From Bacteroidia bacterium (GTDB lineage Bacteria; Bacteroidota; Bacteroidia; 2-12-FULL-35-15), in contig JAEUTU010000017.1 in NCBI GenBank assembly GCA_016786925.1, forward strand, positions 1-52,672: a stretch of DNA of 52,672 nucleotides, given 5' to 3'. Below, in pieces: positions 1 to 8,923 of this stretch (positions within the stretch are counted from its first letter, which is position 1; each line of letters opens with the position of its first letter). A program made the position numbers and the translations under genes. The notes below the pieces were generated by a model. It was not told the DNA's origin. It did not search any database and worked only from the letters and a program-made list of their open reading frames with translations.

Positions 1-101
1 TCTGCATCCTCAAAATGCGCCTGCCATTTATAGTGCTTTGCTAAAAGAGTAGTAAGTGTGGTTTTACCCGACCCAATGTTTCCTGCTATTGCTACATGCA
101 T
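1..101 (-). CDS. Deoxynucleoside kinase, N-terminal fragment (cut by window edge)
   Basis: Only the first 33 codons are inside the window; the gene continues to the left of position 1. The protein begins MHVAIAGNIGSGKTTLTTLL, with the P-loop GNIGSGKT at residues 7-14, followed by KHYKWQAHFEDA. A glycine-rich loop directly at the N-terminus followed by an FED-type acidic motif is typical of the deoxyadenosine/deoxyguanosine kinase family, which phosphorylates deoxynucleosides for salvage. The ATG at 101-99 is the only sensible start because the P-loop must lie near the N-terminus. It is divergent from the M16-family gene across 155 bases. The remaining substrate-specificity residues are not visible, so the exact substrate is unknown. 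Confidence 0.85.
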   Translation of the reverse strand, partial: MHVAIAGNIGSGKTTLTTLLAKHYKWQAHFEDA

Positions 102-256
102 AATTTTAAAATAATTTAATAATTTAAAAAACCGAAAACGAAAATACAAAAACTTACATGCTCTACAAGAAAAAAAGCTCAAATTGTGAATAAGTTTTTG
201 AGGTTTCCGAAAACACTATTAAATACGTATATTTACACATTAATTAAGCAAGAACT

Positions 257-1546
257 ATGAGCGTAATACTTGACCGGAAAACGGCACCCGCATTCCATGC
301 GGTTGAAAAAATTGAAATGATCCATGCCAGCGAAAAACGCTTGTCGAATAATATTCCCGTTTATGCTGTAAATGCAGGTACCCAGGAACTTATCAAAATT
401 GAGTTTATCTTTTCAGCTGGGATGTATTTTCAGCAAATGCCATTACAGGCAGCTACTGTAAATGCCATGATAGAAGAAGGCACTACAAAAATGAATGCAG
501 CACAAATTGCTGATGCTATTGATTATTACGGAGCTTTTCTGGAAATGGGAGTTGGACAGGATTCCGCTACCATTACCTTGTACACCCTAAACAAACATCT
601 GCACTCTACGCTTCACATCATTGAGCAGATCATTAAAGATGCGACATTCCCTCAAACAGAGTTAGATATTCATCTTCAAAATAAAAAACAAAAGTTTCAT
701 GTAAACAACCAAAAGGTTGCTAATATTGCAAGGAAACGCTTTACAGAACTCTTATTTGGATCTAAGCATCCCTATGGTATCAATGTAAAAGAAACCGATT
801 TTGATGTCATCAAAAAAGAACATTTGATCGATTTTTACAGAAAAGCCTATACTTCGAACAATTGTAAGATCATATTGGCAGGAAAGATCCATGACGATGT
901 TTATACTTTATTAGAGGATCATTTTGGCAAAGATGATTGGAAAGCAGTTGCTGATCTGAAGCCGATCAACACAACAGTGACAACCAGTGAGCAAAAAGAA
1001 GAAGTGATCTTAAAAGCAGATGCGCTTCAATCTGCTATTCGCATCGGAAAGGTTTTGTTCAACAAAAAACATCCCGACTACCAATCCCTACAAATATTGA
1101 ACACCATTTATGGAGGTTATTTTGGTTCCCGCTTGATGTCGAACATCAGAGAGGACAAAGGATATACCTATGGTATTGGCTCCGGATTGGTTTCCTTACA
1201 AAATTCCGGTTACTTCTTTATTTCAACCGAAGTAGGTGTTGACGTTTGCAAGAATGCCATCCATGAAATTTATTTTGAAATGGATCGTTTAAGAGAAGAG
1301 TTGGTAAGTGAGAGCGAATTGCAATTGGTGAAAAATTACCTGCTTGGAACATTCCTGAGAAGTGTGGACGGACCATTTGCGATGGCAGACCGTTTCAGAG
1401 GCATCATGGAGTATCGTTTAGGATACGATTATTTTGACAGATATATTGCAACGATCAAAAGTATCAATGCATCTCAAATAAGAGATCTGGCGAATCAATA
1501 TTTCGACAAGAGTAGCATGATCGAATTGGTTGCCGGTAAGAAATAA
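257..1546 (+). CDS. M16-family peptidase-like protein lacking the zinc motif
   Basis: A 429-residue protein with the two-lobed insulinase/processing-peptidase (M16) layout. The expected inverted zinc motif HxxEH should precede the Gly-Thr near residue 75, but here the segment reads ATVNAMIEEGT, so His, Glu and His are replaced by Ala, Asn and Ala. The C-terminal lobe keeps the substrate-binding R/Y signature in GSRLMSNIREDKGYTYGIG. In bacterial M16 heterodimers, one subunit carries the zinc site and the other the R/Y pair; this protein matches the second, non-catalytic kind. No signal peptide is visible. It is the first gene of a plus-strand operon, 20 bases before a large secreted protein. 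No catalytic partner lies next to it inside this window. Confidence 0.85.
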   Translation: MSVILDRKTAPAFHAVEKIEMIHASEKRLSNNIPVYAVNAGTQELIKIEFIFSAGMYFQQMPLQAATVNAMIEEGTTKMNAAQIADAIDYYGAFLEMGVGQDSATITLYTLNKHLHSTLHIIEQIIKDATFPQTELDIHLQNKKQKFHVNNQKVANIARKRFTELLFGSKHPYGINVKETDFDVIKKEHLIDFYRKAYTSNNCKIILAGKIHDDVYTLLEDHFGKDDWKAVADLKPINTTVTTSEQKEEVILKADALQSAIRIGKVLFNKKHPDYQSLQILNTIYGGYFGSRLMSNIREDKGYTYGIGSGLVSLQNSGYFFISTEVGVDVCKNAIHEIYFEMDRLREELVSESELQLVKNYLLGTFLRSVDGPFAMADRFRGIMEYRLGYDYFDRYIATIKSINASQIRDLANQYFDKSSMIELVAGKK

Positions 1547-1566
1547 GTGTCAATACTATTACCACA

Positions 1567-4500
1567 ATGCTTAAAAAGGTATTTCTATTCATTGTCTTTC
1601 TTTCCTTCTTTACAGGAAGATCACATGCCTCCCATTTGATGGGTGGTGAGATCACTTGGCAATGTTTGGGAGCAGGTCAGTATACCTTTACCATGAAGCT
1701 CTACCGCGATTGTAACGGAGCTACTGCTGCTCCGAGTTTAAATATCAATGTATTTAATCATCCAAGTGTAAGTTCTATTGCTATCAATTTAATTTCATCA
1801 AAAGATATTTCTCCAAAATGCAATGGAGCCGGCCCGAGTATATCCTGCGCTGCTGCTGAAGCACAACCGGGATGGCCCAACAACCCTACTCCACTCATGG
1901 GTGCTGTTATGGAATATGTTTACCAGTCTGCTCCCGTTACCTTAGCGGGCGTGCCACCTGTGGCAGGATGGATATTTGCATATAAAGATTGTTGCAGAAA
2001 TAATTCATTGAGCAATATTCAAACACCCAGTGCTTTTGGTATGACCATCCGCTCTGTGATGTATGCCTTTAACGGACAAAATGCGAATCCTTGTTTTGAT
2101 TCTTCACCTATATTTTTAGAAAGTCCAAGCACAGTTATTTGTATGGGTTATCCTTTCACCTATAATCACAATGCATTTGACCCCGATCTTGATTCACTTT
2201 CCTATTCATTTGCATCGCCATTGGATGATTTTATTTCAACCACAAGTTTTAATCCTCCGGTAGATCCCGGATTGGTTCCTTTTTCTAACGGTTATAGCTT
2301 AAGCAGTCCATTACCCGGCACTACACAAAACGCAGCAAATATTCCTGCAAGCATCGATCCACAAACAGGTGAGATCTCTTTTACGTCATTCACACAAGGA
2401 AATTTTGTGACAGTGATACGAGTACAAGCCTGGAAGTGCGGACAATTGGTTGCGGAGATCTATCGTGAGATACAAGTTGTATTATTGCCTTGCTCCTCCA
2501 ACTTGCCTCCAACGGTAACATTCACCAGTTTTCAGGATACCGTAACAGCTGGCGATGTTGTTAATTTCACCTTGAATGCAAACGATAATGGCTTGCTCCC
2601 TGATGGGATCACTCCTCAAACGGTAAGCATCAATGCATCCGGAAATCAGTTCGGAACTAATTTCACGAATGCTTCAGCAGGCTGTTCCAATCCTCCTTGC
2701 GCCACACTAAGCGCTACTCCACCAATTAATGGACAACCAAGTGCAAACACAACTTTTAATTGGCAAACCAGCTGTGATCATATTGCCACCACATCCACAT
2801 GCAATGCAGCATCGAATACTTATAATTTTGTATTCAAAGTAACCGATGATTTTTGTCCTGCACCGGCAGAGAATATTACTACCGTTTCTATTACAGTGTT
2901 GTCATTACCAATTGTTCCAAGTCCGCAACCAAGATGTGTATCTGTTCTGCCCAATGGAAATGTAACACTTACCTGGTCGATACCACCCGATCCGGATGGA
3001 GGTTTCAACAGCTATCATATTTATACAGCCAATGCATTAGCCGGCCCATACACATTATTGGACAGTATCTTTACACATACACAAAACACCTACACACATG
3101 TGGGAGCAAATGCAAACACGGCATCCCGCTATTATTGCATCAAAACACGGTCAGGATGCAATGTCTATTCACCTGCAATAGACACGGTCCGTTCTATGTT
3201 ATTGAATGTGACCAATCCCGCAAACGGAACGGCTATTCTAACCTGGAATGCGATCGCTACTCCTAATCTCAGTTCATCAACAGGAACATATACCATTTAT
3301 CAGGAATATCCTGCTGGAGTTTGGACACCAACAGGTAGCACCAATAATCTGAATTTTATTGATACGGTGTATATCTGCAATGCTACGATCAACTTCCGTG
3401 TTGAAATAGCGGATACAACAGGCTGTACATCTGTATCATCTATTTCAGGAGGATTGTTTCAAAATATCATTGTTCCTTCCATACCAGCATTTGATACATT
3501 GAGTGTGGATGATAACAACGATGCTTTAATGAGCTGGAATGTAAATCCATCGGCAGATGTGGAAGCCTATGTTGTGTATCAGTTCAATGGAACAGCCTGG
3601 ATACCTATTGACACCGTCTATGGGATAAACAATACGAATTACACCTATTTACTATCTAACGCAGGTACTGTATCGGAAGAATATCGACTAGCAGCGTTCG
3701 ATACTTGCGGAAACATAAGTCCATTAGGATCAACATTAAGCACTATTTATCTTACCGCTTCACCTGATATTTGCAGCAGAAGTGCTATTCTGAATTGGAC
3801 AGCTTATTCCAATTCTTTAGGATCCGGCTTAGCAGGTTATAGAATTTATTCATCCACAACTAGCTTAACCGGACCGTTCACATTAGCAGCAACAGTTGCT
3901 GCAGGAACAACATCACACACGCTCTCCGGATTAGCACCGAGCATGATGTATTATTTTAAAGTACAAGCATTTGATGCTTCCGGAACAAAAACAACATCAA
4001 GTAACAGGATCAACTTTTATTCAGCAACTCCTATTCCACCCAACTTTATTTATTTGAGAAAAGCCAGTGTTATTGATGATAGCAAGGTGGAAGTGAGTTG
4101 TCATATAGACCTGGCGACAAGCGGACTCGGATTCAAGATCATGCGTTCTTTAGACAACATCACATTCACACAAGTAGGAACGGCACCTTCGAGTGCCACA
4201 ACGCCAGTTGTATATTTTGATGCAACAGCAAGAGTGGATGATAATAGTTATTATTACAAGGTGATCAGCATCGATAGCTGTGGTTATGATGGTATAGAAA
4301 CCAATATTGGAAAAACGATTCTTACTAGAGCTGTGGGTGACAGTGAAGCAATGACTAACACGATCTACTGGAGTGATTATGAAACATGGCAAGGGAATGT
4401 ATTGTCATACAATATTTACAGAGGAATTGATGGAGTACTGGACCCTACTCCAATTGCCAATATTCCTTTTACAGGATCAGATAACAATGTTTATGTAGAT

Positions 4501-4899
4501 GATATTTCAGGACAGTTATTCGGACAAGGAGTATTCAATTATTACATAGAAGCATTAGAAGGAATGGGAAACACCTATGGATTCAACGATAATGCTTTTT
4601 CTAATGTAGCGGAAGCATATCAGGATCCCAAAATATTTATTCCAAATGCATTTAAGCCGGGTGGCTTCAATAATGTGTTTATTCCTGTAACTACATTTGT
4701 TGATATTACCGATTATGACTTTACTGTGTTCAACCGTTGGGGATTAAAAGTATTCAATACAACTGATATCATGGAAGGATGGGATGGAACATACAAAGGG
4801 AATAAAAGTGAATTTGGAGTGTATGTCTATTTAGTCCGCTTTAAAAATTCCAAAGGCGAATATTTTGAACTAAAAGGTTCTGTAACATTATTAAGATAA
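1567..4899 (+). CDS. Secreted fibronectin-type multidomain protein with type B T9SS sorting domain (CHU_C)
   Basis: A 1110-residue exported protein. The signal peptide is about residues 1-21 (MLKKVFLFIVFLSFFTGRSHA), followed by SHLMGGEITWQC, an N-terminal module common in Bacteroidota gliding/adhesion-type proteins. The middle contains a cadherin/Ig-like stretch (about 310-450) and several fibronectin III-like repeats ending in GLAPSMMYYFKVQAFD and similar. The last 90 residues (IPNAFKPGGFNNVFIP, then FNRWGLKVFNT, then GWDGTYKG) are a CHU_C / gliding-motility-associated C-terminal domain, the type B signal for export by T9SS and retention on the cell surface. It sits between the M16-like gene and a type A T9SS gene, 10 bases apart, so the three are probably co-transcribed. 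No PorP/SprF partner is adjacent. The ligand is unknown. Confidence 0.88.
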   Translation: MLKKVFLFIVFLSFFTGRSHASHLMGGEITWQCLGAGQYTFTMKLYRDCNGATAAPSLNINVFNHPSVSSIAINLISSKDISPKCNGAGPSISCAAAEAQPGWPNNPTPLMGAVMEYVYQSAPVTLAGVPPVAGWIFAYKDCCRNNSLSNIQTPSAFGMTIRSVMYAFNGQNANPCFDSSPIFLESPSTVICMGYPFTYNHNAFDPDLDSLSYSFASPLDDFISTTSFNPPVDPGLVPFSNGYSLSSPLPGTTQNAANIPASIDPQTGEISFTSFTQGNFVTVIRVQAWKCGQLVAEIYREIQVVLLPCSSNLPPTVTFTSFQDTVTAGDVVNFTLNANDNGLLPDGITPQTVSINASGNQFGTNFTNASAGCSNPPCATLSATPPINGQPSANTTFNWQTSCDHIATTSTCNAASNTYNFVFKVTDDFCPAPAENITTVSITVLSLPIVPSPQPRCVSVLPNGNVTLTWSIPPDPDGGFNSYHIYTANALAGPYTLLDSIFTHTQNTYTHVGANANTASRYYCIKTRSGCNVYSPAIDTVRSMLLNVTNPANGTAILTWNAIATPNLSSSTGTYTIYQEYPAGVWTPTGSTNNLNFIDTVYICNATINFRVEIADTTGCTSVSSISGGLFQNIIVPSIPAFDTLSVDDNNDALMSWNVNPSADVEAYVVYQFNGTAWIPIDTVYGINNTNYTYLLSNAGTVSEEYRLAAFDTCGNISPLGSTLSTIYLTASPDICSRSAILNWTAYSNSLGSGLAGYRIYSSTTSLTGPFTLAATVAAGTTSHTLSGLAPSMMYYFKVQAFDASGTKTTSSNRINFYSATPIPPNFIYLRKASVIDDSKVEVSCHIDLATSGLGFKIMRSLDNITFTQVGTAPSSATTPVVYFDATARVDDNSYYYKVISIDSCGYDGIETNIGKTILTRAVGDSEAMTNTIYWSDYETWQGNVLSYNIYRGIDGVLDPTPIANIPFTGSDNNVYVDDISGQLFGQGVFNYYIEALEGMGNTYGFNDNAFSNVAEAYQDPKIFIPNAFKPGGFNNVFIPVTTFVDITDYDFTVFNRWGLKVFNTTDIMEGWDGTYKGNKSEFGVYVYLVRFKNSKGEYFELKGSVTLLR

Positions 4900-4909
4900 A
4901 ACAAAAAAC

Positions 4910-6058
4910 ATGAAAAAAAACTACTCACTACTATTACTAAGTTTTCTAACCATAGGATTAGAGGCTAATGCGCAATGCGGTGGAGGTTGCACAACAACCA
5001 TTAGCACAGCGAACTCAAGCAATATTACTATTATTACCGGACAAAAATTATGCATCACATCAACCGGTTCTGTTTCGGGATTGATCACCATTGCAAGCGG
5101 TGGAACACTTTGTAATGAAGGAGCTGTCAACTCACCTAACCTTTGGGTTGCCGGAGGTACATTCAATAATTATGGAACAATAAATACCAATCAATTAATG
5201 GTTTCCCAAAGTGGAGATTTTATGAATGATGGAACGGCTTCTATTGATAGCTTGTTAGTAATTGATAATTCATCCACATTTACCAACAGCGGAACATTGA
5301 CCAACCAACGATTTACAACGGCTGATGGAGCAACAACGACCAATACCGGGAATATCACATCTGATTATTTATATGATTCTGTTGGTGTGTTCAACAACAA
5401 TGGAAACGTAACTGTCAACTTCGATATTGGGAATGCATACAACAGTACATATACCAATGGAACAAATGCTTATACAAAGATTAACCGAGACTTTTACAAC
5501 TCAACCGGAGCAACTTTTAATGTTGGAAATTGTATGATCACTGTAGGCCGTGACTGGTATAACTCGGCCATCATTGCGGGGCCGGCCGGACCAAGTTGTG
5601 GAGGATTTAACATTGCAGGAGTATCCTTAAACTCCGGAACCATCGGCTCAACAGGAAGCAATGTCGATATTTGTGATGCAGGACATCCGGTAACAGGGAT
5701 AGATGGAAATTCCGGAACCATAGCTACAACAACTACCTATTGTACCTGCGTGAACAATTGTGCATTGGTAGGAATCAATGAAATTGCAAATGCTACAAGT
5801 TTGGACATCACCAATTTATATCCAAATCCTAGCAGTTCTAACTTAACTGTTGTATACAATAACAAAACACAAGATGCTGTAACTGTTCAGATAAACGACA
5901 TGATGGGGCGCATGATCAGCGTAAGAAGCTTTGCATCCACCATGGGAGAAAACAAAATTGAGCTCGATCTTTCCACACTTTCCAATGGAACATACGTTCT
6001 GAGTATTTCGGATCAAAAACAAATGAACAAAAAACGATTATTCACTGTGAATAAATAA
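4910..6058 (+). CDS. Secreted protein with type A T9SS sorting domain
   Basis: A 382-residue protein with a signal peptide (about residues 1-21, ending NAQ) and a Thr/Ser/Asn/Gly-rich body. The middle, about residues 60-200, has short beta-strand-like repeats of the form 'xNxGTINTNxLxVxxGxFxNxGT', suggesting a parallel beta-helix or similar elongated fold. The final 80 residues begin LDITNLYPNPSSSNLTVVYN and end in KKRLFTVNK, a Por-secretion-tail (type A) sorting domain. It is the last gene of the operon starting at 257 and is followed 5 bases later by a strong terminator. A structural or adhesive surface role is inferred only from composition. Confidence 0.85.
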   Translation: MKKNYSLLLLSFLTIGLEANAQCGGGCTTTISTANSSNITIITGQKLCITSTGSVSGLITIASGGTLCNEGAVNSPNLWVAGGTFNNYGTINTNQLMVSQSGDFMNDGTASIDSLLVIDNSSTFTNSGTLTNQRFTTADGATTTNTGNITSDYLYDSVGVFNNNGNVTVNFDIGNAYNSTYTNGTNAYTKINRDFYNSTGATFNVGNCMITVGRDWYNSAIIAGPAGPSCGGFNIAGVSLNSGTIGSTGSNVDICDAGHPVTGIDGNSGTIATTTTYCTCVNNCALVGINEIANATSLDITNLYPNPSSSNLTVVYNNKTQDAVTVQINDMMGRMISVRSFASTMGENKIELDLSTLSNGTYVLSISDQKQMNKKRLFTVNK

Positions 6059-6062
6059 AATG

Positions 6063-6091
6063 AAAGCCCTGTAATTTACAGGGCTTTTTTT
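6063..6091 (+). terminator. Rho-independent terminator after the type A T9SS gene
   Basis: A perfect 9-bp stem, AAAGCCCTG / CAGGGCTTT, with a 7-base loop (6072-6078), runs directly into a run of T. It closes the operon 257-6058 and separates it from hutI. An in-frame ATG at 6092 sits in the T tail and is therefore an unlikely start for hutI. Confidence 0.9.
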
Positions 6092-6151
6092 ATGAATATT
6101 AACAGATCAAAAAGCTATTTAATTATTAAATTCGTAAGCAAAATTCAGCGC

Positions 6152-7402
6152 ATGAGAATTCTGATAAAAAATATAAGATCACTTGTACAAGTAGAAGATA
6201 GTCCGCAGTTAAAAGTGCAAGGATCTAAAATGAAAGAACTGAATACGATCAACGATGCCTGGCTAGCTATTGAGAACGAGACCATTGTTGGTTTTGGAAA
6301 AATGGAAGAATGGGAAGGAATAAGCGATTGGAGTAATCTGACGATCATTGATGCTAGCGACAAAATAGTAATGCCTTGTTATTGCGACAGTCATACACAC
6401 ATTGTTTATGCAGGAAGCAGAGAAGGTGAATTTGTTGACCGTATCAATGGATTAAGCTACGAACAGATATTTGAACGTGGTGGTGGCATACTTAACTCTG
6501 CGAAACGCTTAGCTGATGCCAGTGAAGAAGAATTGATTGAGAACGCTTTAAAACGCCTGAACGAGATCATGTGGCAAGGTACGGGCGCAGTAGAAATCAA
6601 AAGCGGATATGGTTTAAGTACAGAAACTGAACTAAAAATGTTGCGTGTGATCAAAAAGTTAAAAGAACGCTCGCCACTTACTATCAAATCAACCTTCCTG
6701 GGAGCACATGCGGTTCCTGCTAATTTAAAAGGTGATCGTAAAAAATACATCGACATTATCATCAATGAAATGATGCCCAAGATCGCGGAAGAAAAATTGG
6801 CTGACTATTGCGATGTGTTTTGCGAACAGAATTATTTTACAAAAGAAGAAACGATAGAGATCCTTTCTGCCGCAAAAAAATACAACATGATCCCAAAGGT
6901 TCATGCCGAGCAATTGAGTAACTATGGTGGTGTATTGGCAGGTGTTGAAGTGGGTGCTATTAGTGTTGATCATCTGGAATTTGTTGGCGATAAAGAAATA
7001 GAAGCATTAAAAGGTTCAGTAACCATGCCTACGATTCTACCCGGTGCGGCATTCTTTTTAAGTCTACCCTTACCTCCTGCCCGCAAAATGATCGATGCGG
7101 GTTTGGCTGTGGCAGTTGCAAGCGATTATAATCCGGGCAGCAGTCCGAGTGGCAACATGAACTTTATGCTTTCATTATGCTGTGTGCAATATAAAATGAC
7201 ACCGGAAGAAGCAATCAATGCAGCAACCATCAACTCGGCTTATGCCATGAACTTAAGTGATACACATGGAAGTATTGCCATTGGTAAAAAAGCAAATGTA
7301 TTTATCACACAAGAAATAGCTAATTACTCATTTATCCCCTATTCTTTCGGCAGTAATTTGATAGAAACAGTGATCATTAACGGTAAAGTAATGAGTAAAT
7401 AG
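6152..7402 (+). CDS. hutI: Imidazolonepropionase
   Basis: A 416-residue amidohydrolase that opens the ring of 4-imidazolone-5-propanoate to give N-formimino-L-glutamate, the third step of histidine degradation. The metal-binding HTH pair is in CDSHTHIVYAGSR (His81 and His83), followed by the family signature FERGGGILNSAKRL, the substrate-region GAVEIKSGYGLSTETE, the His-containing VHAEQLSNYGG, and SDYNPGSSPSGNMN near the C-terminus. The ATG at 6152 is chosen over the in-frame ATG at 6092 because the latter lies in the preceding terminator and would add 20 residues not expected in the family; 416 residues is normal for HutI. It is followed after 1 base by an unknown protein and then hutG. No hutH or hutU is in the window. 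Confidence 0.95.
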   Translation: MRILIKNIRSLVQVEDSPQLKVQGSKMKELNTINDAWLAIENETIVGFGKMEEWEGISDWSNLTIIDASDKIVMPCYCDSHTHIVYAGSREGEFVDRINGLSYEQIFERGGGILNSAKRLADASEEELIENALKRLNEIMWQGTGAVEIKSGYGLSTETELKMLRVIKKLKERSPLTIKSTFLGAHAVPANLKGDRKKYIDIIINEMMPKIAEEKLADYCDVFCEQNYFTKEETIEILSAAKKYNMIPKVHAEQLSNYGGVLAGVEVGAISVDHLEFVGDKEIEALKGSVTMPTILPGAAFFLSLPLPPARKMIDAGLAVAVASDYNPGSSPSGNMNFMLSLCCVQYKMTPEEAINAATINSAYAMNLSDTHGSIAIGKKANVFITQEIANYSFIPYSFGSNLIETVIINGKVMSK

Positions 7403-7403
7403 T

Positions 7404-7886
7404 ATGGTTGGAGGATTAGTAGTAGCAATTATCATTGTAGTTTTTTTGTTAATCTTTTACTTTATAAAAAGATCGGATGAAATGCTCTCAAAATTAAAGA
7501 TAGAACTAAAGAGTAAAACTCCTCTGTTAAAGGTAAAAAATGCAAATTGCAAGACAAGAGATTATGAATCAACAGAATTATTTTGGAACAAAATTGATTT
7601 GAATATATATAGTGAAGGACTTCTATTAGTTTATAAAAATAGTATTTTACATGAGTATTGGTATTACAATGAAAAACACAAGAATTTCATAAATAACGCA
7701 GAACAAAAAGGGCTAATACATTCATTGGAGTTTAACAAAAAAGATGAATTGATCATTATTGGATCTGGAGGTTATAGTAAAATGGATTTAATGTATAAAC
7801 AAACAATCATCATTAAATTTAGCACTGACTTAAAGCCAATCAAAGAAGCACTTGCAAAAGCTGATTTGAATTATAAAATTTCATGA
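7404..7886 (+). CDS. Uncharacterised membrane-anchored protein within the hut operon
   Basis: A 160-residue protein that I do not recognise. Residues 3-22 (GGLVVAIIIVVFLLIFYFIK) form one strong transmembrane helix, followed by a positively charged stretch. The rest is a soluble domain rich in beta-strands and charged residues, with several Tyr/Trp clusters (HEYWYYNEKHKNF). The gene starts 1 base after hutI and its stop overlaps the start of hutG in ATGA, so it is translated as part of the operon. It is more AT-rich than the two hut genes and could be a later insertion. No enzymatic motif is visible. A regulatory or uptake role would be guesswork. Confidence 0.75.
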   Translation: MVGGLVVAIIIVVFLLIFYFIKRSDEMLSKLKIELKSKTPLLKVKNANCKTRDYESTELFWNKIDLNIYSEGLLLVYKNSILHEYWYYNEKHKNFINNAEQKGLIHSLEFNKKDELIIIGSGGYSKMDLMYKQTIIIKFSTDLKPIKEALAKADLNYKIS

Positions 7887-8923
7887 AAAACCTGAACATC
7901 TACGAACATAGCTATATTCAAAAACTAACCCGCAAACGTGCAGGTGAAACAAAACTGGGTGAACGTGTAGAAACGATCTCATCAAAAAATATTGAACAAG
8001 CACTAAAAAATTCAAAAGCCAAATTTGTACTATTAGGCATTCCTGAGGATATTGGTGTTAGAGCCAATTTTGGACGTGGTGGTGCCCACACCGCTTGGCA
8101 ACCTGCATTATCAAACATTCTCAATATTCAAAACAATGAGTTCATTGATGGTTCAGAACTATTGGTATTAGGACATATTGAAGTGGATGATCTGATGCAA
8201 ACATCAGAAAAAGCTGGAGTTGAAAAATTGAGAAGCTTAGTTGAAAAAGTGGATCAACGTGTAGTAGAAGTGATTCAGACAATCGTTGCTTCCGGAAAAA
8301 TACCGATCGTGATTGGTGGTGGTCACAACAACTCCTATGGAAATATAAAAGGTGCTGCTTTGGGATTACAAGCATCCGGAAAGATCAAACAAGCTAAGAT
8401 CAACTGCATCAACTCCGATGCACACACCGACTTTAGATCATTGGAAGGACGACACAGCGGAAATGGTTTTAGTTATGCTTACAATGAAGGCTTTCTTAAA
8501 AACTATGCAGTTGTCGGCTTACATGAAAATTACAATGCACAAGCAGTATTGGATGAGCTAAAAAAGCACATCCATACCATTAACTATTCATTCTTTGAAG
8601 ATATTTTTGTACATGAAGAAATAGGCTTCAAACAAGCTGTAATGCAGGCTATCACATTTACAGATGACACCTATTGTGGAATTGAGCTGGATATGGATAC
8701 TGTGCAGAATATTCCATCCAGCGCCAAAACATCCAGCGGTATAAGTGCCAATCAAGCGCGACAATACATTAGCTGGTGTGCAAAGAACACCAATCCTGCT
8801 TATTTACACATAGCAGAGGCCGCTCCTGTCCTTTCCCATATTAAGACGGATAATAAAACAGGAAAATTAATCGCATATTTGGTAAGCGATTTTATTAAGA
8901 ATTGTAAAAAAGAAAAACTATGA
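7883..8923 (+). CDS. hutG: Formimidoylglutamase (arginase/ureohydrolase family)
   Basis: A 346-residue ureohydrolase. The manganese-binding motifs are visible in order: GGGHNN (residues 145-150), NSDAHTD (177-183) and ELDMD (268-272), the last followed by TVQNIPSSAKTSSG instead of the arginase 'xxDPxxAPG' form. This variant and the position beside hutI point to formimidoylglutamase, which hydrolyses N-formimino-L-glutamate to glutamate and formamide, rather than arginase or agmatinase. The start overlaps the preceding gene by 4 bases (ATGA), and its own stop overlaps the next gene's start in the same way, so translational coupling through the operon is likely. The specific substrate is inferred from context. 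Confidence 0.87.
   Translation: MKNLNIYEHSYIQKLTRKRAGETKLGERVETISSKNIEQALKNSKAKFVLLGIPEDIGVRANFGRGGAHTAWQPALSNILNIQNNEFIDGSELLVLGHIEVDDLMQTSEKAGVEKLRSLVEKVDQRVVEVIQTIVASGKIPIVIGGGHNNSYGNIKGAALGLQASGKIKQAKINCINSDAHTDFRSLEGRHSGNGFSYAYNEGFLKNYAVVGLHENYNAQAVLDELKKHIHTINYSFFEDIFVHEEIGFKQAVMQAITFTDDTYCGIELDMDTVQNIPSSAKTSSGISANQARQYISWCAKNTNPAYLHIAEAAPVLSHIKTDNKTGKLIAYLVSDFIKNCKKEKL

Noticed and set aside
197..235. Possible promoter of the M16-like gene (TTTG at 197, TATATTTA at 228)
   Set aside because: The 27-base spacing is too long and the -7 box lacks the final G.
2853..3266. 137-residue open frame inside the CHU_C protein gene
   Set aside because: It is a shifted frame of the real gene, rich in Cys and His from repetitive codons, with no signal, motif or start context.
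6092..6151. In-frame ATG at 6092 as start of hutI
   Set aside because: It lies in the T tail of the preceding terminator and adds 20 residues that HutI proteins lack.
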